A DNA stretch of 64,000 nt from CAYYFX01 sp964571855 (GTDB lineage Bacteria; ARS69): assembly GCA_964571855.1 (NCBI GenBank), contig CAZNDO010000017.1, forward strand, positions 19,788 through 83,787, written 5' to 3'. Numbering within the stretch: the first letter of the stretch is position 1; every line of letters starts with the position of its first letter. Positions 17,634-25,585 of this stretch are shown one piece after another. The position numbers were made by a program, and so were the translations under genes. Below the pieces are notes generated by a model. It ran no database searches. It was not told the DNA's origin and was given only the letters and a program-made list of their open reading frames with translations.

Positions 17634-20600
17634 GTCCGCACCTCCCACTCGCTCCCGTTGGCGGACACCGCCGTCGGATCGCAGACCGGCACGCCGTAGG
17701 CGTCCTCCACCAGGGCCGGGCAGAACCTCGGCGAGTTCTCGTCCAGGGACCGCCACATCCCGCGGACGCCGACGCGCGTCTGCGGATGTGCGAACCAGCG
17801 CGGCGCGCCGAGCGTGTGCGATAGGTCGGCCATCAGCTGCGCCGGGAACGTGAGGTTGAAGTCCCGGTGGTAGTCGTACGGGCCCCAGTCGTTGAACTTC
17901 GCATACGCCGCGAGCGCCTCGGCCTTCCACGTGATCCGCACGCCGGCACCGGCGCGACGGACCAGGCGCGGGCTGTCGCCGGGCGGCTCGGTCGTCCCCG
18001 CGTACATCTGCAGGATGGAGCGGAGGTCCGGGCCGGCCGCGGACACGATGCGCGCGGTCACCTCCCACAGGTCACGCGCCGGCGTGGATGTGGGGAACGC
18101 GAACGTGGTCCGCCCGTCGCCGAGGATGCCGATGGCCGCGTCCTGCGAGGTCTCGAACTCACGCACGACGAACCCCAGGCTGGCCGCGAAGCCCGCGTCC
18201 TCCCGCACGTCGTTGTCCCAGGCCCACATCCACGTGGCCGGCGTGGGATCGTAGGCGAGGAGCAGCTCCGCCGCGGTCATCTCGCGGTTCGCGCGCACCG
18301 CGAAGGGATCGTCCAGCACGTTGCGCAGCCGTCCCGGCGCCGGCGCGTCGGCCGGCATCGGCCCCACGATGGGCTTCTGCCACAGGAAGTTCGGCGCCAC
18401 CTGGAAGCGCCCGAGGTTCCACGCCAGCCCGGTGAGCACATTCGTCTGGTTCCCGGATCCGCTGTCCTCGAGCCGCCACCCGGTGAACGTGATGGTCTCG
18501 GTGGGCCCGCCGTCCGCCACGAGGCCCATGTACGCGCCCTGCGCGTACCAGTTCCAACGCCCCTGCTGCCACGTGAGCTTCGCTTTCGCGCCGAACGCGT
18601 CCGACGTGCGCACCGTGTCCCGCAGGACGCGAACGCCGGACGGGGTCTCCTCCGCGAGGTCGAACGTGTCGCCCACCTTCGTGTCCCCGGACCAGATGCC
18701 GCCGGTCTCCAGGCCGATCGGCCCCCGGCGGCCCGCGAACTGCAGCGTGGCCTTGCGCGTCTTCGGGAGCGGCACCGCGATCGAGCTGACCACCGAGGAC
18801 TGCCGCGCCACGTCCTCCTGGTAGATCCCGGTGACGTCGAGCGGGCCCACGCGCCGGCCGTACTTCAGGAGCACCGCCGGGTTCGCGCCCCACCACAGCT
18901 CCGGACCGATCGCGAGCGCCGCGCCCGACAGGCTCCGCTTCCCGTGCATCTCCACGCCGAGCGGCGCCTCGCCGTTGTACGTGTCGATGTTCCCGCCGTA
19001 GTTCGCCTCGCGGTACAGCCCGAAGAAGTCCCCGTCGTACCCCCAGTGGTAGTGGCCGGTGCGGTAGAACCCCTCCAGCGAGAACCAGCGATCGTCCCAG
19101 GAGACGCCGGCGCGGTACACCTTCACGCGCTCGATGTCCCGCAGCTCCAGCGAGTCCCCGTCGGCCACCACCGTCCGCGGCCGTCCGCGGTTCTCGTAGA
19201 AGATCTCGTCGATGGGGTTCTCGGGAACGCGGCCGAGCACGTTGACCGAGAGCGTGCCCGTGACGTTCTGCGACGGCGCCGCCTCGACGTCGATGAAGAA
19301 CGACTGCATCTGGTCGAAGCCGCGGAACGCCGGCACCGCGGAGCCCGGAGCGGGATCCTGCGGCGTGGTCGTCTTCCGGCCGCCCGTGTTGATCGTCTCG
19401 AACACCAGGCGCAGCCCGGTGATGCGCGCCCGCGCGGCGGACTCCCCGAGCAGCACGGCGCGGTCGCCCCGCGCCCGCAGCGCGGCGTCGGCCGAGCGGA
19501 TGGACGCGAAGTGGCGGCGCACCGCCGGCAGGTCCGTCCCCGGCGCGTACGGATCCAGCCGGAAGGCGTCCTGCAGCACGTAGTACGCGGCGCGCGGGTA
19601 CACGTCGTACAGGCCGCGCGCGTCCGGGCGACCCTTCGCCGTGATCCCCCACCACTCCTCGTTCATGTTGTTGTCGCCTTCCACGTAGTCTTCCACGTAG
19701 CCGCCGTTCGGCCAGGAGGCGTTCGTGTCGTGCACGTCCAGCCGCTCCTCCTGCCGGAACTTCCACCAGCCGTCGCTCCATTGGAAGACCAGTCCGCCGA
19801 TGCAGTTCCCGGCCCGCCCCTTCCCGGCGGACTGCTCGTAGATCTCCTGCCACTGCCCCAGGAGGTAGCGGCTCTGCATCGCCTGGTCCTCGCGCATCTC
19901 CCGCGCGTTCCAGGCATCGGCGCCGAACTCCGTGAACAGCACGGGAAGGCCCAGCTTCTCCTTCACCACGTCGTAGAGATCGCGCGCGGAGATGCCGCGG
20001 TAGCAGTTCGTGCCGAACACGTCGAGGTCGGGGCACTCCTTCGCGATGATGTCGATGTACTGGACGTCCCCGTTCGCGATGGCCACCGGCCGGTCGGGGT
20101 CGCGCCGCTTCACCTCGCGGGCGACCTCCCCGAACAGCGAGTACAGGAACGTGGCGCGGGCGGCGTCCCGCTCCCCCTCCGGGAGCGCCTCGATCTCGAA
20201 GGAGCTCCAGGAGAGTCCGTAGTTGTTCTCGTTCCCGAGCAGCCACATCAGCACGCCGGGCGTGCCGCGGAAGTCGTCCACGAGCTGCAGGATCTCGGCC
20301 TTCACCGCCTCGCGGAGCCGCGGATCCGAGTAGTCGGTCTGCGGGTACCACACGCCGTCCAGCGTGAACCCGTAGCGCGCCATCGGGTGGTTCACGACCG
20401 TCCAGATGCCCCAGCGGTCGTGGATGTACCGCACCCAGCGCGGCGGCACGCCGGCGTACTGGCGGAGCGCGTTCACGCCCATGTCGCGCAGCAGCGGCAT
20501 CTCGCGCTCCAGCGCGTCGACGATGACGTCGTCGGGCTGGGTCCAGAGGCTGTACGCGTAGTTCTGCCCGATCGGGACGTAGTCCCAGTTCACTCCGAGG

Positions 20601-20767
20601 ACCATGAAGTCCCGCCCGTCCACGACGAGCCGTTCGCCGGACGCGTCGGACACGACGCGCACGACGGAGCCGGCGGGACCGGCGCCGGGGTCAGCGGCGG
20701 CAACGCCGGTCCCCGCCGCGGCGAACCCCAGCGCCGCCAGCGCGGCCGCCACCGCCGCGCGGATCAT
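17612..20767 (-). CDS. Secreted clan GH-A glycosidase fused to a probable outer-membrane beta-barrel
   Basis: Protein of 1051 residues. A signal peptide (residues 1-25) precedes a TIM-barrel glycosidase like the GH2/GH5 catalytic domains: acid/base Glu180 in LLGNENN and nucleophile Glu280 in LFTEFGADA, plus VFQWSDGWWKF. Residues about 450-570 resemble a carbohydrate-binding sandwich. The remaining 470 residues consist of repeated amphipathic strands with aromatic girdles (WFSLEGFYRTGHYHWGY, RFQVAPNFLWQ, WNWYAQGAYMGLV) and end in EVRTYLHFSL. That pattern resembles porin-type outer-membrane barrels and has no catalytic motif. Start ATG 20767 overlaps the GH1 stop (ATGA). The enzyme may cleave glucan at the surface and pass products through its own barrel; that is inference. 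The exact GH family is not certain. Confidence 0.8.
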   Translation of the reverse strand: MIRAAVAAALAALGFAAAGTGVAAADPGAGPAGSVVRVVSDASGERLVVDGRDFMVLGVNWDYVPIGQNYAYSLWTQPDDVIVDALEREMPLLRDMGVNALRQYAGVPPRWVRYIHDRWGIWTVVNHPMARYGFTLDGVWYPQTDYSDPRLREAVKAEILQLVDDFRGTPGVLMWLLGNENNYGLSWSSFEIEALPEGERDAARATFLYSLFGEVAREVKRRDPDRPVAIANGDVQYIDIIAKECPDLDVFGTNCYRGISARDLYDVVKEKLGLPVLFTEFGADAWNAREMREDQAMQSRYLLGQWQEIYEQSAGKGRAGNCIGGLVFQWSDGWWKFRQEERLDVHDTNASWPNGGYVEDYVEGDNNMNEEWWGITAKGRPDARGLYDVYPRAAYYVLQDAFRLDPYAPGTDLPAVRRHFASIRSADAALRARGDRAVLLGESAARARITGLRLVFETINTGGRKTTTPQDPAPGSAVPAFRGFDQMQSFFIDVEAAPSQNVTGTLSVNVLGRVPENPIDEIFYENRGRPRTVVADGDSLELRDIERVKVYRAGVSWDDRWFSLEGFYRTGHYHWGYDGDFFGLYREANYGGNIDTYNGEAPLGVEMHGKRSLSGAALAIGPELWWGANPAVLLKYGRRVGPLDVTGIYQEDVARQSSVVSSIAVPLPKTRKATLQFAGRRGPIGLETGGIWSGDTKVGDTFDLAEETPSGVRVLRDTVRTSDAFGAKAKLTWQQGRWNWYAQGAYMGLVADGGPTETITFTGWRLEDSGSGNQTNVLTGLAWNLGRFQVAPNFLWQKPIVGPMPADAPAPGRLRNVLDDPFAVRANREMTAAELLLAYDPTPATWMWAWDNDVREDAGFAASLGFVVREFETSQDAAIGILGDGRTTFAFPTSTPARDLWEVTARIVSAAGPDLRSILQMYAGTTEPPGDSPRLVRRAGAGVRITWKAEALAAYAKFNDWGPYDYHRDFNLTFPAQLMADLSHTLGAPRWFAHPQTRVGVRGMWRSLDENSPRFCPALVEDAYGVPVCDPTAVSANGSEWEVRTYLHFSL

Positions 20768-22158
20768 GGACGCCTCCCGTGCGGCAGCTCCAGCACGGCC
20801 TCGTCGATGGTCCCGTTCGAGATCACGTCGCGGTACCAGAAGGCGCTGTCCTTGGGCAGCCGCTCCTGCGTGGCGAAGTCCACCCACCACAGGCCGAAGC
20901 GCTTCTGGTAGCCGAATCCCCACTCGAAGTTGTCCATGAGCGACCAGGCGAAGTAGCCGTCCACCGGAACGCCGTCGCCGCGGGCGCGCAGCACGGCGCC
21001 GAGGTGGGCGCGAAGGTACTCCACCCGTCGCGAGTCGGCGATGCGGCCGGTCGCATCCGGCGCGTCGCCGTAGGCGGCGCCGTTCTCCGTGATGAGGATC
21101 CGCGGCGGGGCGTAGTCCCTCTGCACGCGGACCAGGAGGTCGTGGAGCCCCTGCGGGTGGACCTCCCAGCCCATGTCGGTCAGCTCCTCCTTCGGCGCCA
21201 TGGGCACGCCGGCGAAGCCGCCGTCCTTCCCCGCGCGCATCACCGCGCGGCTGTAGTAGTTGATCCCCAGGAAGTCCGTCGGCGCGCCGATGACCTCCAT
21301 GTCCCCCGGGTGCGCGAACGGCATGGCGGCGGACGCGAGGTGTCCGCGGCGCACGCGGTCCCGCACGGCGTCCTCGGGATACGATCCCCGGTAGAGCGGG
21401 TCCAGGTACCAGCGGTTGAAGAACCCGTCGAAGTTCCGGGCGGCATCCGCGTCCGCCGCGCTCGCGGACGCGGGGTACGACGGCGTGAGGTTCAGGACGA
21501 TGCCCACCTGCGCCTCCCGGACCCGCGCGCGCAGCCGCTCCACCGCGCGGCCGTGCGAGAGGAGGACATGGTGGGCCACCACCAGGGACTCCGCGGGATC
21601 GCGATGCCCGGGCGCATGCTCGCCGGTCTCGTGGCCCAGCGTGGCGATGCACCACGGCTCGTTGTGCGTGACCCAGTGATCCACGCGGTCGCCGAGTCGT
21701 TCGGCCACCACGTCGGCGTATTCCGCGAACGCATCCACGGTCTCGCGCGCCGCCCATCCCCCGCGGTCCTGCAGCGCCTGGGGAAGGTCCCAGTGGTACA
21801 GCGTGACCAGCGGGCGGATCCCGGAGGCGAGCAGCGCGTCCACGAGGGAGTCGTAGAAGTCCAGGCCGGCCGGATTCACCGCGCCGCGCCCGTCCGGAAT
21901 CACGCGCGGCCACGCGATCGAGAAGCGGTACGCGTTCGCCCCGAGCCATCGCAGGAGCTCCGCGTCGGCGGACCAGCGGTGGTAGTGGTCGCAGGCGACC
22001 GAGGCATCCGACCCGTCGGCGATCCGCCCGGGCGTGCGGGCGAACCGGTCCCAGATGGACTCCCCGCGTCCGCCCTCGTCGAAGGCGCCCTCGATCTGGT
22101 GGGCGGACGTGGCCGTCCCCCACAGGAAGTCGCTCGGAAACGCGTTCCGGTTCGTCAC
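20764..22158 (-). CDS. Beta-glucosidase, glycoside hydrolase family 1
   Basis: Protein of 464 residues, normal for GH1. N-terminal FLWGTATSAHQIEG, acid/base Glu167 in THNEP and nucleophile Glu358 in ITENG are all present, with the GH1 end motif WSLMDNFEWGFGYQKRFGL. No signal peptide, so it acts in the cytoplasm on imported beta-gluco-oligosaccharides. The GTG start (22158) overlaps the stop of the ATPase gene (GTGA), and its stop overlaps the next glycosidase start (ATGA). The three genes therefore form one tightly coupled operon behind operator site B. Confidence 0.95.
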   Translation of the reverse strand: MTNRNAFPSDFLWGTATSAHQIEGAFDEGGRGESIWDRFARTPGRIADGSDASVACDHYHRWSADAELLRWLGANAYRFSIAWPRVIPDGRGAVNPAGLDFYDSLVDALLASGIRPLVTLYHWDLPQALQDRGGWAARETVDAFAEYADVVAERLGDRVDHWVTHNEPWCIATLGHETGEHAPGHRDPAESLVVAHHVLLSHGRAVERLRARVREAQVGIVLNLTPSYPASASAADADAARNFDGFFNRWYLDPLYRGSYPEDAVRDRVRRGHLASAAMPFAHPGDMEVIGAPTDFLGINYYSRAVMRAGKDGGFAGVPMAPKEELTDMGWEVHPQGLHDLLVRVQRDYAPPRILITENGAAYGDAPDATGRIADSRRVEYLRAHLGAVLRARGDGVPVDGYFAWSLMDNFEWGFGYQKRFGLWWVDFATQERLPKDSAFWYRDVISNGTIDEAVLELPHGRRP

Positions 22159-23159
22159 CGCTCGGCTCCTTCCGGGTAGAGATGGCAGCGCACCGATCCG
22201 CCCGCCAGGTCCCTCGGGCGGGGATCCTCGGTGCGGCACCGGTCCAGGATGTCGGGGCAGCGGGGCGCGAACGGGCAGCCCGCCGTCTCCCCCAGCTCCG
22301 CGCGAACCGGCGCCGGCAGCCCCGGCGCCGGAGCGCGCCGTTCCGCATCGGCGATGGCGGCGAGCAGCGCGCGCGTGTACGGATGGGCCGGCCGCGCGAT
22401 CAGCGCGTCCGGCGCGCCCTCCTCCACGATGCGGCCGCGGAAGAGCACGAGCACGCGGTCCGCCAGGTAGCGCGCGGACGCGAGATCGTGCGTGATGAGA
22501 AGGATGGAGAGGCCCCGCTCCCGCTTGAGCGACGCCAGGAGCTTCAGGATCCCCATGCGGATGGACACGTCGAGCATGGACGTGGGCTCGTCCGCCACCA
22601 GGATCTCGGGCTCCACCGCCAGGGCGCGCGCGATCGCCACGCGCTGGCGCTGCCCGCCGGAGAGCTCGTAGGGGCGACGCGTGATGAACTCCTCCGCGGG
22701 CTCGAGGCCCACGGTGCGGAGCAGTCGGAGCGCCGCTTCCCGCGCCTCGTCCCGGCCTCCGGTCACGTGGCCGTGCCGGCGGAGCGGGCGGACGAGGTGG
22801 TGCTCCACGTCATGGGCGGGATTCAGCGATCCGAAGGGATCCTGGAACACCATCTGGACCCGCCGGCGGTACGCGAGGGAGGCGCCGCGCCGCTCCCGCG
22901 CCAGCAGGTCCTGCCCGTCGAGCCGGATCTCGCCGCCGTCGGGGTGGTCGAGGCGCAGCAGCAGTCGGGCGATGGTGCTCTTCCCGCTGCCCGACTCCCC
23001 GACCAGCGCCACCGCCTCCCCGCGGCGGACGCGGAAGGAGACGTCGCGGACCGCGGTGACGGGAGCGATCCGGCGCAGGAACCCGTTGCCGGCAAAGGAC
23101 TTGTGGAGGCCGCGAACGTCCAGGAGATCGGCAGGGGCTGCCGCCGGCAGAGCGGGCAT
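22155..23159 (-). CDS. ABC transporter ATPase, DppF/OppF type
   Basis: Protein of 334 residues. Walker A GESGSGKST, signature LSGGQRQR, Walker B ILVADEPTSMLD and an OppF-type Cys-rich C-terminus (GCPFAPRCPDILDRC) are present. It would form a heterodimer with the ATPase at 16650-17633, since no permease or binding protein is linked to it here. ATG 23159 is chosen because of GGAGGAAT upstream; the open frame reaches further but crosses the operator. It is the first gene of the minus operon under site B. Confidence 0.92.
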   Translation of the reverse strand: MPALPAAAPADLLDVRGLHKSFAGNGFLRRIAPVTAVRDVSFRVRRGEAVALVGESGSGKSTIARLLLRLDHPDGGEIRLDGQDLLARERRGASLAYRRRVQMVFQDPFGSLNPAHDVEHHLVRPLRRHGHVTGGRDEAREAALRLLRTVGLEPAEEFITRRPYELSGGQRQRVAIARALAVEPEILVADEPTSMLDVSIRMGILKLLASLKRERGLSILLITHDLASARYLADRVLVLFRGRIVEEGAPDALIARPAHPYTRALLAAIADAERRAPAPGLPAPVRAELGETAGCPFAPRCPDILDRCRTEDPRPRDLAGGSVRCHLYPEGAER

Positions 23160-23185
23160 CTCTCGGATTCCTCCGTGCGGAAACC

Positions 23186-23234
23186 ACTTTGTTCGCCTGC
23201 CGAACATAGTGTAGGATCCTCCGGACGGTGTCAA
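23186..23234. promoter_or_regulatory. Divergent promoter region with palindromic operator (site B)
   Basis: A 25-bp palindrome lies at 23186-23210: ACTTTGTTCG, five bases, CGAACATAGT. For the minus operon, TTGACA (23229-23234 on the minus strand) is followed by a -10 that overlaps the palindrome (CACTAT, 17-base spacer). For the plus gene, TTGTTC inside the palindrome and TAGGAT (23212-23217) have a 17-base spacer. One bound repressor could silence both directions. It matches sites A and C. Confidence 0.75.
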
Positions 23235-23326
23235 GAAAGAGCGGCTCCCGCGGGGACCCGACCTTGGCACCCGCATCGCCGGCCCGGAAGGACCGGACGA
23301 TCGTGCCACCGAGAGGAGACACGGTA

Positions 23327-23977
23327 ATGAGGAATCGCAACAGCGTGGTGTGCTCCCTGGTCGCCGCCTCGTCGCTCGTGCTGTTCGGGGCGCCGGAGCC
23401 CGCTGCCGCGCAGCTGCTCAACCCCGGGTTCGAGAGTCCGGACGCGTCCGGCGGGGACGTGGCCGGGACGGCGGACTGGAACTCCTTCAACTTCGTGTTC
23501 ACGACGGCCGCGATCTCGCGCAGCGGCAGCCAGTCCCTGAAGACGTTCGGGCCGTTCGGTCCGGGCGGCGGCTCGGGCTGCGTGCAGCGGGTCCCGGCCG
23601 CGCCGGGTCAGACGTGGGTGGGCGAGATCTACGCGATGAACGCCTCGTTCGACCCGCTGGATGCCGTGGACTTCGGCGTGTACAAGATCGAGTTCCTGGA
23701 CGCGGGCGGGAACCTCGCCGCGGGTGGCCTCTTCGGCGTCGACGTCTTCGAGTCCGTTCAGTTCAACGCGTCGTTCGGCACGGACACGTGGACCCTGCTC
23801 GGGGTGGGCACGGCCGCGGCCCCGCCCAACACGGCGTGGGCGCAGGCCGTGATCGTGAAGGTGGACCTCGACGGCGCCAACGGCGGCTCGATCTTCTGGG
23901 ATGACGCCTCGCTCCGTCAGCCGACGGTGGCGGTGGAGTCCTCGTCGTTCGGGCGCATCAAGCAGCTGTTCCGCTAG
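23327..23977 (+). CDS. Secreted CBM-like jelly-roll protein with short C-terminal tag
   Basis: Protein of 216 residues. A signal peptide ending near PAAAQ precedes a single jelly-roll of the CBM4/9 kind (LLNPGFESPDASGGD...IFWDDASLRQP), which usually binds beta-glucan chains. Unlike its neighbours it lacks the FlgD-like module and instead ends SSFGRIKQLFR. A related end (ARWGRVKALYR) occurs in the protein at 32573-33283, so this may be a sorting tag. The ATG at 23327 follows GAGAGGAGA. It stands directly behind operator site B on the plus strand, so it is probably induced with the glucan genes. Confidence 0.72.
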   Translation: MRNRNSVVCSLVAASSLVLFGAPEPAAAQLLNPGFESPDASGGDVAGTADWNSFNFVFTTAAISRSGSQSLKTFGPFGPGGGSGCVQRVPAAPGQTWVGEIYAMNASFDPLDAVDFGVYKIEFLDAGGNLAAGGLFGVDVFESVQFNASFGTDTWTLLGVGTAAAPPNTAWAQAVIVKVDLDGANGGSIFWDDASLRQPTVAVESSSFGRIKQLFR

Positions 23978-23996
23978 ACGTCCCGACGACGGCGGT

Positions 23997-24020
23997 CCGG
24001 GCCCCCGCAGCGGGGCCCGG
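23997..24020 (+). terminator. Hairpin between the two CBM-like genes
   Basis: A perfect nine-base stem, CCGGGCCCC (23997-24005) with GGGGCCCGG (24012-24020), has a six-base loop. No T run follows, so it may attenuate or stabilise the transcript rather than end it fully. Confidence 0.45.
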
Positions 24021-24063
24021 CCGCGACGGGATCCCGATCGTGCGGACGAAGGAGCGAGACGAG

Positions 24064-25494
24064 ATGAGAACGGTTCTCCCCGGTTCCTGCCTCGCGGTGT
24101 TCCTGGCGGCGGCCGCCCTCGCGCCCGCCCCGGCCGCCGCGCAGAACCTCCTGGTCAACCCCGGATTCGAGTCCGGGTACGCCGGCTGGACCACGTTCGG
24201 CAACGGCGTGCAGCTCTCCGCGGCGTCGGGTGACTTCATCATCCGCACGGGTGCGGAGGCCTCCAAGATCTACGGCGAGTTCACCGGCTGCCCCATCCCC
24301 AGCTTCGACGTGGGCGGGTACTTCCAGTCCTTCACTCCGGTCGCGGGACGGGACTACGAGTTCAGCGGCTACGCGCGGGTGTCCTCCGACGACCCCATGC
24401 TCGGCACCGTCACCTGCCAGAAGAACCGGTGCGTGGCGAAGATCGCGTTCTTCAACGCGGCGAGCGGCGGCACGGAGATCTCCTCGAACGAGATCGTCAT
24501 CGGCGACGGCAACACCCCGCTGAACCAGTGGGTGCCCTTCGCGGTCACGGCCCCGGTGCCGCCGGGCGCGCTGCGCATGGAGGCGCTGATCCTCTTCCTG
24601 CAGCCGGCGTGCGACGAGGGCGCCGTGTTCGTGGACGACCTCTTCCTCGCGTCGCGCGTGCCGGTCACCACGCCGAACCTCCTCGTGAACCCCAGCTTCG
24701 ACACGAACCTGAGCGGCTGGACGGCGTTCGGCAACGCGCTGTACGAGGGGCGCGGGAACACGCTCCCGCAGTTCGCGTTCGCGCGGCGCACTCCCCCCGG
24801 CGCGATGAAGATGTACTCCACGTTCGTGCTGGGTTCGGACTCCGGCGTGTACCAGGGCTTCGCGGCGACCCCCGGCTCGGAGTGGGAGATGACGCTGCAC
24901 TCCCTGAACGCCTGCGCCGAGGATCCCATCGACGGCACGAGCGACAGCTACGCCACGGCGAAGATCTCGTTCCTGGACGGCTCCTTCCCCGCCGTCGAGA
25001 TCGGCTCCGCCGAGAAGGTGATCGTGAACGCGGCCTCGCCCAAGGGCACGTGGGTGAAGCACCGCATCGTGGCGCAGGCCCCGGTGGGCACGTTCACCGT
25101 CCGCGCGTACGTGCTGTTCATCTCGCCGTCGCTGCTGCCGCAGGACGCGTGCTTCATCGACGACGTCTCGCTCCGGCAGACGGTCATCACCGGCGTGGAC
25201 GTCGTGGAGCCGGCCCTCGTCCCGGAGCTGAAGCAGAACGTGCCGAACCCGTTCCGCGGTTCCACGCGGATCGAGTTCGTGCTGCCGCGCACGGAGGGCG
25301 TGGACCTGGCGGTGTACGACGTGGCCGGTCGCCGCGTCACCACGCTCGTCGATCGCCCGCTCGAGGCCGGCGCGCACACGGTGACCTGGGACGGCCGGCT
25401 GCCCGACGGCGCCGCCGCCGCGGCCGGCGTGTACCAGTACGTCCTGCGCACCTCGGAGGGGCAGACCTCCCGGCGGATGATGCACCTGAAGTAG
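24064..25494 (+). CDS. Secreted protein with two CBM-like modules and a FlgD-like C-terminal Ig domain
   Basis: Protein of 476 residues. A signal peptide (to about PAAAQ) is followed by two related jelly-roll modules that begin LLVNPGFESGYAGWTTFGNG and LLVNPSFDTNLSGWTAFGNA, an internal duplication. The last 90 residues are a FlgD-like Ig module (NVPNPFRGSTRIEF, VYDVAGRRVTTLVD, WDGRLPDG, GVYQYVLRT) used in FCB-type bacteria as a sorting or surface-attachment end. The second in-frame ATG (24064) is chosen because AGGAG lies nine bases upstream. It follows the single-module gene by 86 bases, so both are likely under site B. Probable role: extracellular glucan binding. Confidence 0.78.
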   Translation: MRTVLPGSCLAVFLAAAALAPAPAAAQNLLVNPGFESGYAGWTTFGNGVQLSAASGDFIIRTGAEASKIYGEFTGCPIPSFDVGGYFQSFTPVAGRDYEFSGYARVSSDDPMLGTVTCQKNRCVAKIAFFNAASGGTEISSNEIVIGDGNTPLNQWVPFAVTAPVPPGALRMEALILFLQPACDEGAVFVDDLFLASRVPVTTPNLLVNPSFDTNLSGWTAFGNALYEGRGNTLPQFAFARRTPPGAMKMYSTFVLGSDSGVYQGFAATPGSEWEMTLHSLNACAEDPIDGTSDSYATAKISFLDGSFPAVEIGSAEKVIVNAASPKGTWVKHRIVAQAPVGTFTVRAYVLFISPSLLPQDACFIDDVSLRQTVITGVDVVEPALVPELKQNVPNPFRGSTRIEFVLPRTEGVDLAVYDVAGRRVTTLVDRPLEAGAHTVTWDGRLPDGAAAAAGVYQYVLRTSEGQTSRRMMHLK

Positions 25495-25519
25495 GAACAA
25501 GCCCCCGCGAAGGGTGCAG

Positions 25520-25557
25520 GCGGCCGCGTCCGGGTTCCGGGCGCGGCCGCTCCGTTT
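25520..25557 (+). terminator. Strong GC-rich terminator-like hairpin between converging genes
   Basis: Stem of about 14 bases with one G-T pair: GCGGCCGCGTCCGG (25520-25533) pairs with CCGGGCGCGGCCGC (25537-25550) around a short loop, followed by TCCGTTT. It lies between the plus CBM gene (stop 25494) and the end of the minus GH16 gene (stop at 25586), so it can serve the plus unit and perhaps both. Confidence 0.65.
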
Positions 25558-25585
25558 CCGGGGCGCCCGGCCCGCGGGCACCCGG

